A stretch of 64,000 nt of DNA from the NCBI RefSeq assembly GCF_010092425.1, contig NZ_CP048030.1, positions 1,685,501-1,749,500 of the forward strand, read 5' to 3'. Below are positions 45,782 through 54,957 of this stretch, piece by piece; positions within the stretch are counted from its first letter, which is position 1, and every line of letters begins with the position of its first letter. Source of the stretch: Sinimarinibacterium sp. NLF-5-8 (GTDB lineage Bacteria; Pseudomonadota; Gammaproteobacteria; Nevskiales; Nevskiaceae). Below the pieces are notes generated by a model. That model was given only the letters and a program-made list of their open reading frames with translations. It searched no databases and had not been told where the DNA came from. The position numbers and the translations under genes are program-made.

Positions 45782-47237
45782 TCAGCGTTCGCTCAAGGCA
45801 TTGGCCTTGGCGCGCAGAATCGGTTTCAACAAATAGGACAGCACGGTTTTTTTGCCGGTCAGCACATCCAGCTGCACCGTCATCCCCGGAATGATCGACA
45901 GCCGCCGGGCAAACTCGGTATCGCCGGTGGCGGCGCGCACCAGATAAAACGTGTTGCCCCGCTCATCGGTAATGGTGTCGGCGCTGATGTGTTGCAGCTG
46001 GGCGCTCATGCCGCCGTAGATTGAATAATCGTAGGCGTGAAACTTGATGATGGCGGGCAGGCCCGGATGCAAAAACGCAATATCGCGCGGGGCGATACGC
46101 GCCTCGACCAGCAGCTGATCATCATCCGGCACGATCTCCACCACCGCGTTGCCCGGCTGTACCACCCCGCCCAGAGTGTTGAACAGCAGGCGCTGTACCG
46201 TGCCATGCACCGGCGAACGAATCTCCGCGTACTTGACCCGATCGGCCAGACCGCTGACGTTTTTCCCCCAGGCTGTTCAACTCACCCAAAGTCTCTGCCA
46301 GCTCGGCACGCCACTGGTTGCGCATGGCCAGGCCGGTTTCACGAATACGCCCCTGCGCCTCGGTAACGCCAGCCTCGATCTGCGCCATCCGCGCGCGCGC
46401 CTGTTCCACCTCACCGCTGGCTTGGGATACGTCACGTTCCAGCCGCAGAATCTCCACCTCGGAAGCCGCACCAGACGCCAACAGCGGCTTGGTCACCGCC
46501 AGCTCCTGCGCGGCCATGCCGTGATTGCGCGACGCCTGCGCCAGGCGTGCTTCAGCTTCGTTCAGCTCTTTTTGCCGCTGCGTGAGCTGCTCCCGCGCAA
46601 TGGCAATGCGCTCGGCCAGTTCCGCCTTGCTGGTCTGATAAAACCGCTGCTGCTGCTCCAGCACCCGTTGCTGCGCCGGATTCAGATCCGTCCCCAGCTC
46701 TGGCTTATACGGCTTTTGATCGACCAGCGCGGTCAAGCGATCCGCCTTGGCACGCAATGCAAACGCGCGCGCGGTGCCTTCTTCGTAGTTGGCCACAAAG
46801 CGCGTCGGGTCGATCCGCACCAGCAAATCCCCCTGCGCCACTTTTTGCCCTTCTTTGACAAACAGCGCCTCCACCACGCCGCCATCCACCGACTGCACCA
46901 CCTGCAACTGCCGCGAAGGGATCACCTTGCCCTCACCGCGCGTCACTTCATCAATCGGTGCCAATCCTGCCCACACCAGCAGCAGCAGCACGATCACCGC
47001 CACCGCATACAGCAGCGCGCGCGCACGCGGCAGCTTTTGCAACGCCAAAGCATGATGCGCATCCGCACCCCAATCCTGGCGGTTGACTTCCAGCGACGAA
47101 AACAGCGGCTTGAACACCGCATTGACGCCGCGCCCGCCATACGCGCCCAGCCCCACCGCGCGCCCCAGATTTTCAAACGCGCGCTGCTCGATCGGGCGGG
47201 GGTCTGTGGCGGGTGCCGAATCAGGTTTATGGCTCAT
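45782..47237 (-). pseudogene. LapC-like HlyD-family adaptor, frameshifted
   Basis: The two halves of one membrane-fusion protein lie in different frames. The first, MSHKPDSAPATD to about residue 325, has the membrane helix (LLYAVAVIVLLLLVWAGLAP), the GEGKVIPSRQLQVVQSVDGG motif and the coiled coil up to LAETLGELNSLGE. The second continues as VSGLADRVKYAEIRSPVHGTVQ to KPILRAKANALSER. The break is at a run of five T and five C (46260-46269, plus strand), where one extra base is present. Without it the product is a normal 480-residue LapC/HlyD protein of a type I secretion system. Real inactivation, population variation or an assembly error are all possible. Confidence 0.85.
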
Positions 47238-47297
47238 ACCGCCACCTCCAGAGCGCGCGCGCCAAGCCAACGGCCTGCCCTCTCCCCTGCCCCTCTC

Positions 47298-47445
47298 CCG
47301 CTTGCGGGAGAGGGAGACAGCGCGGCTGGCTTTTTAGAAGTCATGCGCGCGCCTAAAAGGGGAAATAAAAAAGCATTACCGCGCGCGCGGTGCGCCTTCA
47401 AACCCAAACCAACCAACTCCCTCTCCCGCTTGCGGGAGAGGGTTG
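47298..47445. repeat. Pair of palindromic REP-like repeats inside the secretion operon
   Basis: Two copies of CCTCTCCCGCTTGCGGGAGAGG (about 47301-47323 and 47421-47444) lie in the 229-base gap between lapC and lapB. Their flanks (CTCTCCCCTGCCC and TTGGGGAGAGGGCGAG) are inverted relative to each other, so they form an inverted pair as in BIME-type elements. They would form strong hairpins in the mRNA. Confidence 0.8.
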
Positions 47446-47466
47446 GGGAGAGGGCGAGCGCGCGCG

Positions 47467-49617
47467 TCATGGGCTCACCTTGCGGAGGCTGCCGCCGGCC
47501 AGTGCCTTGAGCACTTCGACCTTGGGCCCGTCGGCGACGATGCGGCCTTGGTCCATCACCACCAGCCGATCAACCAAATCCAGCAGTGAATTGCGGTGGG
47601 TGATCAGCAGCAGTGTCTTGCCCACGCTGCACCGCGCCAAACTTTGCACAACGTGGTTTTCCAGTGTGCTGTCGAGGGCACTGGTCGGCTCATCCAGCAA
47701 CAGGATGGGTCGGTCTTCAATCAGCGCGCGCGCCAGTGCCACGGTTTGCCGCTGTCCGCCGGAGAGACGCCCGCCGTTTTCACCCACCGGCAACCCCAGT
47801 CCTTCGGCGCGCTCCCCGACCAGCGCGGCCAGCCCAGCGTCGTTGACCGCAGCCAGCAGTTGTTCACGGCTGGCGTCGGGTACTCCGAGGATGATGTTGT
47901 CGTAGACGCTGCCGTGCAGCAGTTGAATTTCTTGCGGAACATAGCCGATGTTGCGACGCAGTTCGGCAATGTCGATCTGGCCTTGGTGCAGGCCGTCGAT
48001 CAACACCTGTCCGGCACTGGGTTGATACAAGCCCATGATCAGTTTTTCCAACGTGCTTTTGCCCGAACCGGCACGGCCCACAATGGCCACGCGCTCGCCA
48101 GCTTTGATTCGCAAGTTGATGCCCTGCAACGCCGGGCGCTGCTCGTTGGGATAACTAAAACCCACATCGCGCAGCTCGATCTCGCCGCGCAAGCGCGGAT
48201 GACTGACCTGGCTCGTCCCCGGCGCGCGCTCCTGCGGCGAGGCCATCAACGATTCCAGCGACTGCATCGCCATGGCCGCCGAGTGGTATTGGGTGAGCAG
48301 TGCTGCGGTTTGCGAAATCGGCGCCATCGCGCGCGATGACAGCATGTAAGCGGCGATCAATCCGCCCTGGCTCAAGTTGCCATCGATGACCAGATAAACG
48401 CCGATGATCATCAGCACCACCGACACGGTTTGCTGCGTCCACATCGCCACGCTGCCGACTGAGGCGCCGAGCAAACGCAGTTGCGCGGCACAGCCGGAGA
48501 CAAACTCGGTGGCGCGTTCCCACACGCTTTGCGCGCGCGAGGTGGCGTTGAAGCTGCGCAGGGTTTCGGCAGCCGTGAGATTTTCAATCAGGCTGGCATT
48601 GCGCTGCGAACTGGCCTGGCTGACCAGATCGGCCATCTGCCGCATCCGCGCTTCCACGGCCAGGGCGTAGCCAATGACGAGGGCGGCACCGACCACAACA
48701 GGTATCGCCATCGGCCACGCCAGCACGCCGATGATGACCACAAACAGCACAAAAAACGGCAGATCAATCAGCGCGCTGACGCTCATCGAGCCCATGAAAC
48801 TGCGCACCGATTCAAACGACTGCACGTTGGAGGCAAACGACCCTACCGAGGCGGGTTTGGCTTCCAGGCGTTGGCCTAGCAATCGCTCCATGATCTGTGC
48901 CGAAAGCTGCAAATCCGCGCGGTTGGCGGCCACATCCACAAACCAGCTACGCAGCAGCCGCAAGATCAGATCGCCAGTGATGATGATGAACACACCCAGA
49001 CCCAGCACCCACAGCGTGTCGATCGCCATATTCGGCACCACGCGGTCGTACACGTTCATGGTGAACAGCGGCATGCTCAGTGCAAACAGGTTGATCACCA
49101 GCGCCGCCACCAGCACATCGCGATACAGCCCCCGGTTTTGCCGGATGACCTGCCAGAACCAATGCCCCTGCGCCGCCTGACTGCCGGGCACCGGATTGGC
49201 GCGTTCGTCCAGCACAAAGCGTGGACGGCAATAAAACGCCATGCCGCTGTATTGCGCTTCCAGCTCGGCGCGCGGCAGTTGCAGTTCAACCGCCTCCGGC
49301 ATCATCAACAGCCGCAGCGTAGCGAGATCGGCATCAGCATCCAGCACGATGCAGGCGCGCTGATCCGCCAACACCAGAATGCACGGCAGCAGCGCGCGGT
49401 TGAGGCGCGCCAACGGCTGCTGCACCGCTTGTGCGCTCATCCCCAGCCGCGCAGCCGCGCGCGGCAACACCGAGGGCAACAACCGGCCTTGTTGCAACGG
49501 CAGGCCGCTGGTCAAGGCATCGCGGGTGAGGCTGACGCCGTGCTGCTGCGCCAGCCACAGCAGGCTGGCGCTGAGCGGATCATCCGCCACGCCGATGGAC
49601 GATGACGCCTGGGTCAT
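47467..49617 (-). CDS. LapB-like type I secretion ABC transporter
   Basis: A 716-residue exporter with an N-terminal C39-like domain (1-140) lacking the catalytic cysteine, as in LapB/HlyB-type proteins, then a membrane domain (about 165-440, ALVINLFALSMPLFTMNVYD) and a nucleotide-binding domain (about 480-716) with Walker A GRAGSGKST, signature LSGGQRQTVALARAL and ILLLDEPTSALD. It would export the adhesin with the adaptor and TolC-like protein next door. No lesion seen here, unlike its partners. Starts 6 bases after the lapE-like gene's stop. Confidence 0.9.
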   Translation of the reverse strand: MTQASSSIGVADDPLSASLLWLAQQHGVSLTRDALTSGLPLQQGRLLPSVLPRAAARLGMSAQAVQQPLARLNRALLPCILVLADQRACIVLDADADLATLRLLMMPEAVELQLPRAELEAQYSGMAFYCRPRFVLDERANPVPGSQAAQGHWFWQVIRQNRGLYRDVLVAALVINLFALSMPLFTMNVYDRVVPNMAIDTLWVLGLGVFIIITGDLILRLLRSWFVDVAANRADLQLSAQIMERLLGQRLEAKPASVGSFASNVQSFESVRSFMGSMSVSALIDLPFFVLFVVIIGVLAWPMAIPVVVGAALVIGYALAVEARMRQMADLVSQASSQRNASLIENLTAAETLRSFNATSRAQSVWERATEFVSGCAAQLRLLGASVGSVAMWTQQTVSVVLMIIGVYLVIDGNLSQGGLIAAYMLSSRAMAPISQTAALLTQYHSAAMAMQSLESLMASPQERAPGTSQVSHPRLRGEIELRDVGFSYPNEQRPALQGINLRIKAGERVAIVGRAGSGKSTLEKLIMGLYQPSAGQVLIDGLHQGQIDIAELRRNIGYVPQEIQLLHGSVYDNIILGVPDASREQLLAAVNDAGLAALVGERAEGLGLPVGENGGRLSGGQRQTVALARALIEDRPILLLDEPTSALDSTLENHVVQSLARCSVGKTLLLITHRNSLLDLVDRLVVMDQGRIVADGPKVEVLKALAGGSLRKVSP

Positions 49618-49623
49618 CGCCGC

Positions 49624-50829
49624 TTACGGCTGCGTCATTTGCACACGAATTTCAACGCGCCGGTTTTGCGCGCGCCCGGCCGCCGTGGCGTTGTCAGCCA
49701 GCGGCTGGGTAGCGGCGACGCCGTGGGTCTGGATCAGCGCCGCATCCACACCTGCCTGGATCAGATAAGCCTTGACGCTTTGCGCGCGCGCTTCCGAAAG
49801 CGTCTGGTTGCGGGCCGCATGGCCGCTGCTGTCAGTGTGGCCGGTGATCTCGATCATGCGCACCTGCGCTGCCTGTTGCAGCTGATCCAGCAGCGGCTTG
49901 AGCGCGGCAATGGCCTGTGCTCCGAGTGTGGCACTGCCGCTGTCAAACAGCGCATCCCCCTGAACAACAAAGGCTTTTTCAGTCACCACCGGAACCACCT
50001 GAGCTGCCGGGGCAATCGGCGCAGGTGCTTGCAGCACTTCGGTGAGCTGCGTCTGCATGTTCATGTCCTGTGCTGCAAACGCAGTGCAGTAGTTTTGCGC
50101 GCGCGCGCCGCCATCATCTTGGGTGGCGTCAGCCAGGGTATCGGGACGCGCGCTGAGCACATCGAGCAAGGTGCCCATGCTTTGCAGGGTGCGTGCCTGG
50201 GCGGTGCTCAAATCAAAGCGGCCATTGATCAGCGCGCGCTCGGCCTGAAACGCCTCGTTCTGGGCATCGAGCACATCCAGCAGGGAGCACCGTCCGGCAT
50301 CGAATTGTTCGCGGTAGGCGGTGATCACATTGACCGCATTGCTGCGGTGGCTTTCCAGCGCGCGCAGCTTGAACTGCACGTTGAGCACGTCGTTGTGGGC
50401 AATCGCCAGCGTTTGTCGCAGATCCACACAGGCTTTATCGCGTAAATCTTGCGACTGATTCACACGATAGGCGGCGGCGTGATCGGCGGCACGGTCGCTC
50501 ATGCCGCGAAACAGGTTGTAGCGCGCGCGCAGTTCCACCACGCTTTCTTCGCCATTGCGGTCACGGTCGATACGGCCATCAAAACCATTGGTGTTTTGAT
50601 AAACCCCGTGGCGCGCGCCCAGCTCCAGCGTGGGGTAGTACCGTGACTGGGCGACTTTTTTCGCAGACTGCGCGGCGTCGATGTTTTCAAACGTGGCGTG
50701 CAGACCGGGATTGTGGGCATAGGCCACACTCAGCGCCGTGGTCAGCGCCTGCGGCACGGCCTGCGCCGGATCGCTCACCGGCGCCAGCGACGCCGGTGGC
50801 ATTTGCCCGACGATGCGCTGAAAACGCAT
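49624..50829 (-). CDS. C-terminal fragment of a TolC-like channel fused to an OmpA domain
   Basis: A 401-residue frame that continues in phase from the fragment upstream after an in-frame TAG (50839-50841). Residues about 15-215 are a TolC outer-membrane efflux repeat (LSVAYAHNPGLHATFENIDA, YNLFRGMSDRAADHAAAYRV, FDAGRCSLLDVLDAQNEAFQ). Residues about 285-400 form an OmpA peptidoglycan-binding domain (ITGHTDSSGHAARNQT, SEARAQSVKAYLI, AQNRRVEIRV). The ATG at 50829 lies inside the TolC fold and gives no signal peptide, so as a separate protein it would not reach the outer membrane. The joint TolC-OmpA layout suits an AggA/LapE-type channel tied to the cell wall. Confidence 0.8.
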   Translation of the reverse strand: MRFQRIVGQMPPASLAPVSDPAQAVPQALTTALSVAYAHNPGLHATFENIDAAQSAKKVAQSRYYPTLELGARHGVYQNTNGFDGRIDRDRNGEESVVELRARYNLFRGMSDRAADHAAAYRVNQSQDLRDKACVDLRQTLAIAHNDVLNVQFKLRALESHRSNAVNVITAYREQFDAGRCSLLDVLDAQNEAFQAERALINGRFDLSTAQARTLQSMGTLLDVLSARPDTLADATQDDGGARAQNYCTAFAAQDMNMQTQLTEVLQAPAPIAPAAQVVPVVTEKAFVVQGDALFDSGSATLGAQAIAALKPLLDQLQQAAQVRMIEITGHTDSSGHAARNQTLSEARAQSVKAYLIQAGVDAALIQTHGVAATQPLADNATAAGRAQNRRVEIRVQMTQP

Positions 50830-50838
50830 GGATACGTT

Positions 50839-51213
50839 CTATAAATTGGCCAGCTCGGTCATCAGGTTGGCCTGCGCCAATGACACCCGACCACTGATCT
50901 GCATCAAATCGGCACGGTTGGCAACGCCGCTGCTGACGCGCTGCTCGATGTGCTGATGCACGGCCTGATGATCACGCAGGTTTTGCTCAGCCAGCGCCAC
51001 GGTTTGCCGATAACGCTGCACATCCAGATAGGCCTGGGTGGTTTCCAGCGCCTTGAGCTGGGCTTCTTCGAGCAGCTCCAGATAACGGACTTTTTCGGTG
51101 TGCGCCATCTGTGCCACGCGGTAATGGATCCGCCCACCGGCAAACAGCACCTGGGTCAGCGCAACCTCGGCATCGCCCCCGAGGCGAAACGTGGCATGAC
51201 ACAGGCCAGAAAA
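50839..51213 (-). pseudogene. Truncated upstream part of the TolC-like (LapE) gene
   Basis: It encodes the second part of the first TolC repeat (EVALTQVLFAGGRIHYRVAQ, LEEAQLKALETTQAYLDVQR, VSSGVANRADLMQISGRVSL, LMTELANL) and then reaches TAG in the same frame as the next fragment, where homologues continue (ELANL-x-NVSMRFQRIVGQMPP). The signal peptide and the first 80 or so residues are absent: the frame meets a TGA at 51214-51216. Both the 5' truncation and the amber codon point to a pseudogene. Confidence 0.78.
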
Positions 51214-51328
51214 TCAGCCGATGTCATGAAGGCCGTCATTATACGATTTATTACTTTTACAACTGACATAATCAGTGCCACTGATCCGCGTGGCAGCGGC
51301 CAGTCGTCGCGCGCGGGATCGGGCGGCG

Positions 51329-51877
51329 TCACGCCCCGCCAAACAGGGCCTGCCACTGCGCCGGCGTCAAGCCCTGCAAGCGGCGGATATTGGCCAGCGG
51401 GATGCCTTCGGGATTGGGGTGGCTGGCAATCGCGGCTTCTACGCTGTCCTCGCGCAGCAGGTGCAGCAGCGGCAGCGGCGCGCGGTTGGTGTAGTTTTCA
51501 CGATCGTCGGCGGTGGTGCCTTCAAACTGATACTGCGGATGAAAGCTGGCCACCTGAAACTCGCCGTCCCATTCGTAGTGTTCAAGCAATGCGTCCACCT
51601 GATCCAAAAAATCGTTGTAATCGAGAAAATCCTGCAAAAAATGCGGAATCGCGATCAACGTGGTTTCAAGTTCTTGCGCGCGGGTTTCGCTCAGGCGCGT
51701 CAATTCCAGCTGCAATTCGGTCAGCAGCGCGACTTCATCGCAGGCGTCGCTGACGACGATCCGCACGCGATCGTTTTGATACGGCTGCGCCGCAAACGGG
51801 CAGAGATTCAGCCCCAGCACGACGGTTTGAATCCACTGCCGCACGCGCGTTTCAACCGCTTGAGAATCCGTATTCAT
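51329..51877 (-). CDS. DUF1415 family protein
   Basis: A 182-residue protein of the DUF1415 family: VRQWIQTVVLGLNLCPFA near the N-terminus, LIAIPHFLQDFLDYNDFL, FQVASFHPQYQF and NRAPLPLLHLLREDSV, which are the conserved stretches. No function has been shown. ATG 51877 gives the family start (MNTDSQAVETRVRQWI). Same strand as the sulfhydrylase upstream but separated by its terminator. Confidence 0.85.
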   Translation of the reverse strand: MNTDSQAVETRVRQWIQTVVLGLNLCPFAAQPYQNDRVRIVVSDACDEVALLTELQLELTRLSETRAQELETTLIAIPHFLQDFLDYNDFLDQVDALLEHYEWDGEFQVASFHPQYQFEGTTADDRENYTNRAPLPLLHLLREDSVEAAIASHPNPEGIPLANIRRLQGLTPAQWQALFGGA

Positions 51878-51901
51878 GGTGATGGATGGCCTTTGACCCA
51901 C

Positions 51902-51941
51902 AAAAAAACAGCCGAAGAACCGCGCGCGATTCTTCGGCTGC
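51902..51941 (-). terminator. Terminator after the O-acetylhomoserine sulfhydrylase gene
   Basis: Minus strand: CAGCCGAAGAA and TTCTTCGGCTG arms around a GC-rich loop, followed by TTTTTTT. It ends 20 bases past the stop at 51962. Confidence 0.92.
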
Positions 51942-51961
51942 TGCGATCGACACGGTCAAAA

Positions 51962-53248
51962 CTACACCGCCGCCAGTGCCTGCTCGACGTCGGCAATGAT
52001 GTCGTCGATGTGCTCGATGCCCACGCACAGGCGGATCAGATCGGCGCTGACGCCCGCGGTCACCAGCTCCTCGTCGCTGAGCTGACGGTGCGTGGTGGTT
52101 GCCGGGTGGCAGGCCAGTGAGCGCGCGTCACCGATGTTGACGAGCCGCTTGATGATGTCGAGCTTGTCCATAAAGCGCGCGCAGGCGTCGCGGTCGCCCT
52201 TGATGCCAAAGGTAAACAGCGACGAGGGGATGCCGCCATCCATGTACTTTTGCGCCAGTGCGTAGTCGCGGTTGCCTTGCAGCCCGCCAAAGTTGACCCA
52301 AGACACTTTGGGATGCTTTTGCAGGTATTGCGCCAGTGCCAGCGCATTGGCGCAGTGGCGTTCCATCCGCAGCGGCAGGGTTTCGATGCCTTGCAGAATC
52401 AAGAAGGCGTTAAACGGCGAAATCGCGCCGCCGGTGTTGCGCAGCGCCACGGTGCGCGCGCGCGCCACATAAGCCGCCGGGCCAAAGGCTTCGGTGTACA
52501 CCACGCCGTGATAGGCCGGCTCTGGCGTGGAGAATTGCGGGAAGCGCGGATTGTTTTTCCAATCAAACTTGCCGCCATCGACGATGATACCGCCGATGCT
52601 GTTGCCGTGGCCGCCCATGAACTTGGTGAGGGCGTGCACAACGATGTCGGCGCCGTGTTCAAACGGGCGGCACAGAATCGGCGTGGGTACGGTGTTATCA
52701 ACGATCACCGGCACGCCTTGGGCGTGGGCGACTTCGGCAATCGCGGCGATGTCCACCACGTTACCCGCCGGGTTGCCCACTGACTCGCAGTACACCGCTT
52801 TGGTTTTGCCATCAATGGCTTTGGCAAACGCTGCCGGGTCGCGGCCATCGACCAGACGCGCTTCAATGCCCAGTGATTTGAGGCTGTGCACCAAAAAGGT
52901 GTAGGTGCCGCCGTAGACCTGGGCGGTGGCGACGATGTTGTCGCCCGCTTCGGCCAGGTTGAGGATCGACGCGGTAATCGCCGCCATGCCGGAGGCAAAC
53001 GCCAGAGCCGCCACACCGCCTTCGAGCGCAGCCACGCGCTGTTCGAGCACGTCGGTGGTCGGGTTCATGATGCGGGTGTAGATGTTGCCCGGCACCTTGA
53101 GGTCAAACAAATCGGCGCCGTGCTGGGTGTCGTCAAAGGTAAAGCTGGTGGTTTGGTAAATCGGCACCACCACCGCGCGCGTGGTCGGATCGTTTTTAAA
53201 GCCTGCGTGTACCGCAGCGGTTTCAGGGCGCCATTTTTGTTGAGTCAT
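51962..53248 (-). CDS. metY: O-acetylhomoserine sulfhydrylase (aminocarboxypropyltransferase)
   Basis: A 428-residue PLP enzyme of the Cys/Met metabolism family, making homocysteine from O-acetylhomoserine and sulfide. Signatures: VPIYQTTSFTFDDTQHGADL, NIYTRIMNPTTDVLEQRVAA, and the PLP lysine in VHALTKFMGGHGNSIGG. Length and the Asn-rich C-terminal region fit MetY rather than MetB/MetZ. Transcribed alone, with a terminator after it. Confidence 0.93.
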   Translation of the reverse strand: MTQQKWRPETAAVHAGFKNDPTTRAVVVPIYQTTSFTFDDTQHGADLFDLKVPGNIYTRIMNPTTDVLEQRVAALEGGVAALAFASGMAAITASILNLAEAGDNIVATAQVYGGTYTFLVHSLKSLGIEARLVDGRDPAAFAKAIDGKTKAVYCESVGNPAGNVVDIAAIAEVAHAQGVPVIVDNTVPTPILCRPFEHGADIVVHALTKFMGGHGNSIGGIIVDGGKFDWKNNPRFPQFSTPEPAYHGVVYTEAFGPAAYVARARTVALRNTGGAISPFNAFLILQGIETLPLRMERHCANALALAQYLQKHPKVSWVNFGGLQGNRDYALAQKYMDGGIPSSLFTFGIKGDRDACARFMDKLDIIKRLVNIGDARSLACHPATTTHRQLSDEELVTAGVSADLIRLCVGIEHIDDIIADVEQALAAV

Positions 53249-53322
53249 GATGTCAGCACTAAAGAGGGTGAAAAAAGGAGCCGCAGTTTAGCGCCTCCGT
53301 TGCCGTGCATAAGCTTATGCCG

Positions 53323-54957
53323 TTATTGCGGCTTTATAAGCTGCCTCAGCGCGCGCGCTTTTTGCGCCAGGCCACGGCCAAACAGCAGCCGGATCATGCC
53401 CTTGGCCTTGGCGTAATCACCCGGTTTGACCGGGTAGATTTTCGGCAGCACCGAAAACCCAAAACGATCTTCCAGCACCGCGCGCGCGCAGGTATAGGCG
53501 CGCAAGCCATCACGCCCATTCATCGCCCCAAAACCGGAGGCCTTGACGCCACCAAACGGCAGGTCCTGATTCAGATAGCACATGCCAAAGTCATTGATGC
53601 AAACGCCGCCCGATTCCAACTGCGCCGCCAGGCGTTGACCGCGCGCGCGGTCGCGGGTGATGACGCTGGCCTGCAAGCCAAACTCAGTGCTATTGGCCAA
53701 TGCAATCGCCTCGGCATCGTCTGCCACTTTAAAGATCAGCATCACCGGGCCAAACACTTCCTCACGGGCGATGCGCATCTGCGGCGTCACATCCACCAAA
53801 ATCGTCGGCGGGAAAAAGTTACCTTGACCGGGTAAGCGCTTACCACCGGCCAGCGCGCGCGCGCCTTTTTCCAGCGCATCGTTGACCAGGGTTTCAATCA
53901 CCTGCATCTGCTGCGCGGTACACACCGCGCCCACGTCTTGAGTGCCGGGGCCGGTGGGCACGCCCTGGCGCAACGCGCGCGTGGCCGCAGTGACTTTTTC
54001 AATAAATGCGTCATACACCGGCGCCTGCACAATCAGGCGCTCGGAGGCCACGCAGTTTTGACCGAGGTTGATAAAGCAGCCGCCCAGCGCGGCGTGCAGC
54101 GCCTGATCCAGATCGGCATCGTCACAGACAATGAACGGGTCTTTGCCGCCCAGCTCCATGATCACCGGCGTCAGGGTTTGCGCGCTGCCTTCGATGATGC
54201 GCCGACCATTGCCCGCCGAGCCGATGAACAAGATCTTTTGCACACCCGCGCGCACCAGCGCCGCGCCGGTGGCACCAGCTCCATCGACAATCTGCACGGT
54301 GTCGGCAGAAAAGCCTTCGCTTTGCAGTGCCTCATCGAGCAGGCTTTGGAATAAAGCACTGCTCCACGCCACCGCCTCGGACGGCTTGATGATGACGGCA
54401 TTGCCCGCCATCAGCGGCGCGGCCACCGAGCCAAAAATGTTTTGAAACGGATAGTTCCACGGCACGATGCAGGCCACCACGCCCAGCGGCACATAATCAA
54501 TGCGCCCACGCTTGTGCGGCAAAATGCCGCTGCCGACTTTTTCAGATTTTAAATGCCGCTCGCCGTTGTCGATGACCCAGCGAAGCTTAGCGCACACCGT
54601 CATCACCTCGCCCAGCAGCGCGTTTTCCCAGGTTTTGCCACTGGATTGCACCACCGATTCGCAAATCTCATCGGTGCGTTCCAAAACGCTGCGCAGCAAG
54701 TGCTCCAAAACGCGGCGGCGCTGGGCAAAGCTGCTGCACGCCCAGGCTTTTTGTGCCAGGCGCGCGCGCGCCACGGCAAGCTGTACCTGTTCAGGACTGA
54801 CGGCGGGCACCTGCCCCAGTACCTCGCCGGTGGCCGGGTTGATGCAGCTCAGCATTTCCGCACCCGTGGTCGCGGCTGGCGCGCGCGCCTTGCCCTTGGT
54901 CTTGATGTTGGCCTTGGTTTGGGTTGCAGTTTTGGGGGCAGAAACAGGCTCAGTCAT
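53323..54957 (-). CDS. NAD(P)-dependent aldehyde dehydrogenase
   Basis: A 544-residue ALDH-superfamily protein with catalytic residues in MELGGKDPFIV (Glu) and GQNCVASERLIV (Cys), and the cofactor region IVPWNYPFQNIFGSVAAPL, KPSEAVAWSS. The N-terminal 35 residues are Lys/Ala/Thr-rich and the C-terminus extends beyond the usual end (RLLFGRGLAQKARALRQL). Its start overlaps the GMC dehydrogenase end by 8 bases, so the pair probably oxidises an alcohol to an aldehyde and then to an acid. The substrate is unknown. Confidence 0.9.
   Translation of the reverse strand: MTEPVSAPKTATQTKANIKTKGKARAPAATTGAEMLSCINPATGEVLGQVPAVSPEQVQLAVARARLAQKAWACSSFAQRRRVLEHLLRSVLERTDEICESVVQSSGKTWENALLGEVMTVCAKLRWVIDNGERHLKSEKVGSGILPHKRGRIDYVPLGVVACIVPWNYPFQNIFGSVAAPLMAGNAVIIKPSEAVAWSSALFQSLLDEALQSEGFSADTVQIVDGAGATGAALVRAGVQKILFIGSAGNGRRIIEGSAQTLTPVIMELGGKDPFIVCDDADLDQALHAALGGCFINLGQNCVASERLIVQAPVYDAFIEKVTAATRALRQGVPTGPGTQDVGAVCTAQQMQVIETLVNDALEKGARALAGGKRLPGQGNFFPPTILVDVTPQMRIAREEVFGPVMLIFKVADDAEAIALANSTEFGLQASVITRDRARGQRLAAQLESGGVCINDFGMCYLNQDLPFGGVKASGFGAMNGRDGLRAYTCARAVLEDRFGFSVLPKIYPVKPGDYAKAKGMIRLLFGRGLAQKARALRQLIKPQ

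Noticed and set aside
46255-46275. Programmed -1 ribosomal frameshift in the LapC-like gene
   Set aside because: A +1 shift is needed to restore the frame, and the site does not match known +1 or -1 signals.
47234-47470. 78-residue frame over the palindromic repeats
   Set aside because: The translation (SPTLSRKRERE, SPSPASGRGAGER) is the usual product of this repeat class, not a gene.
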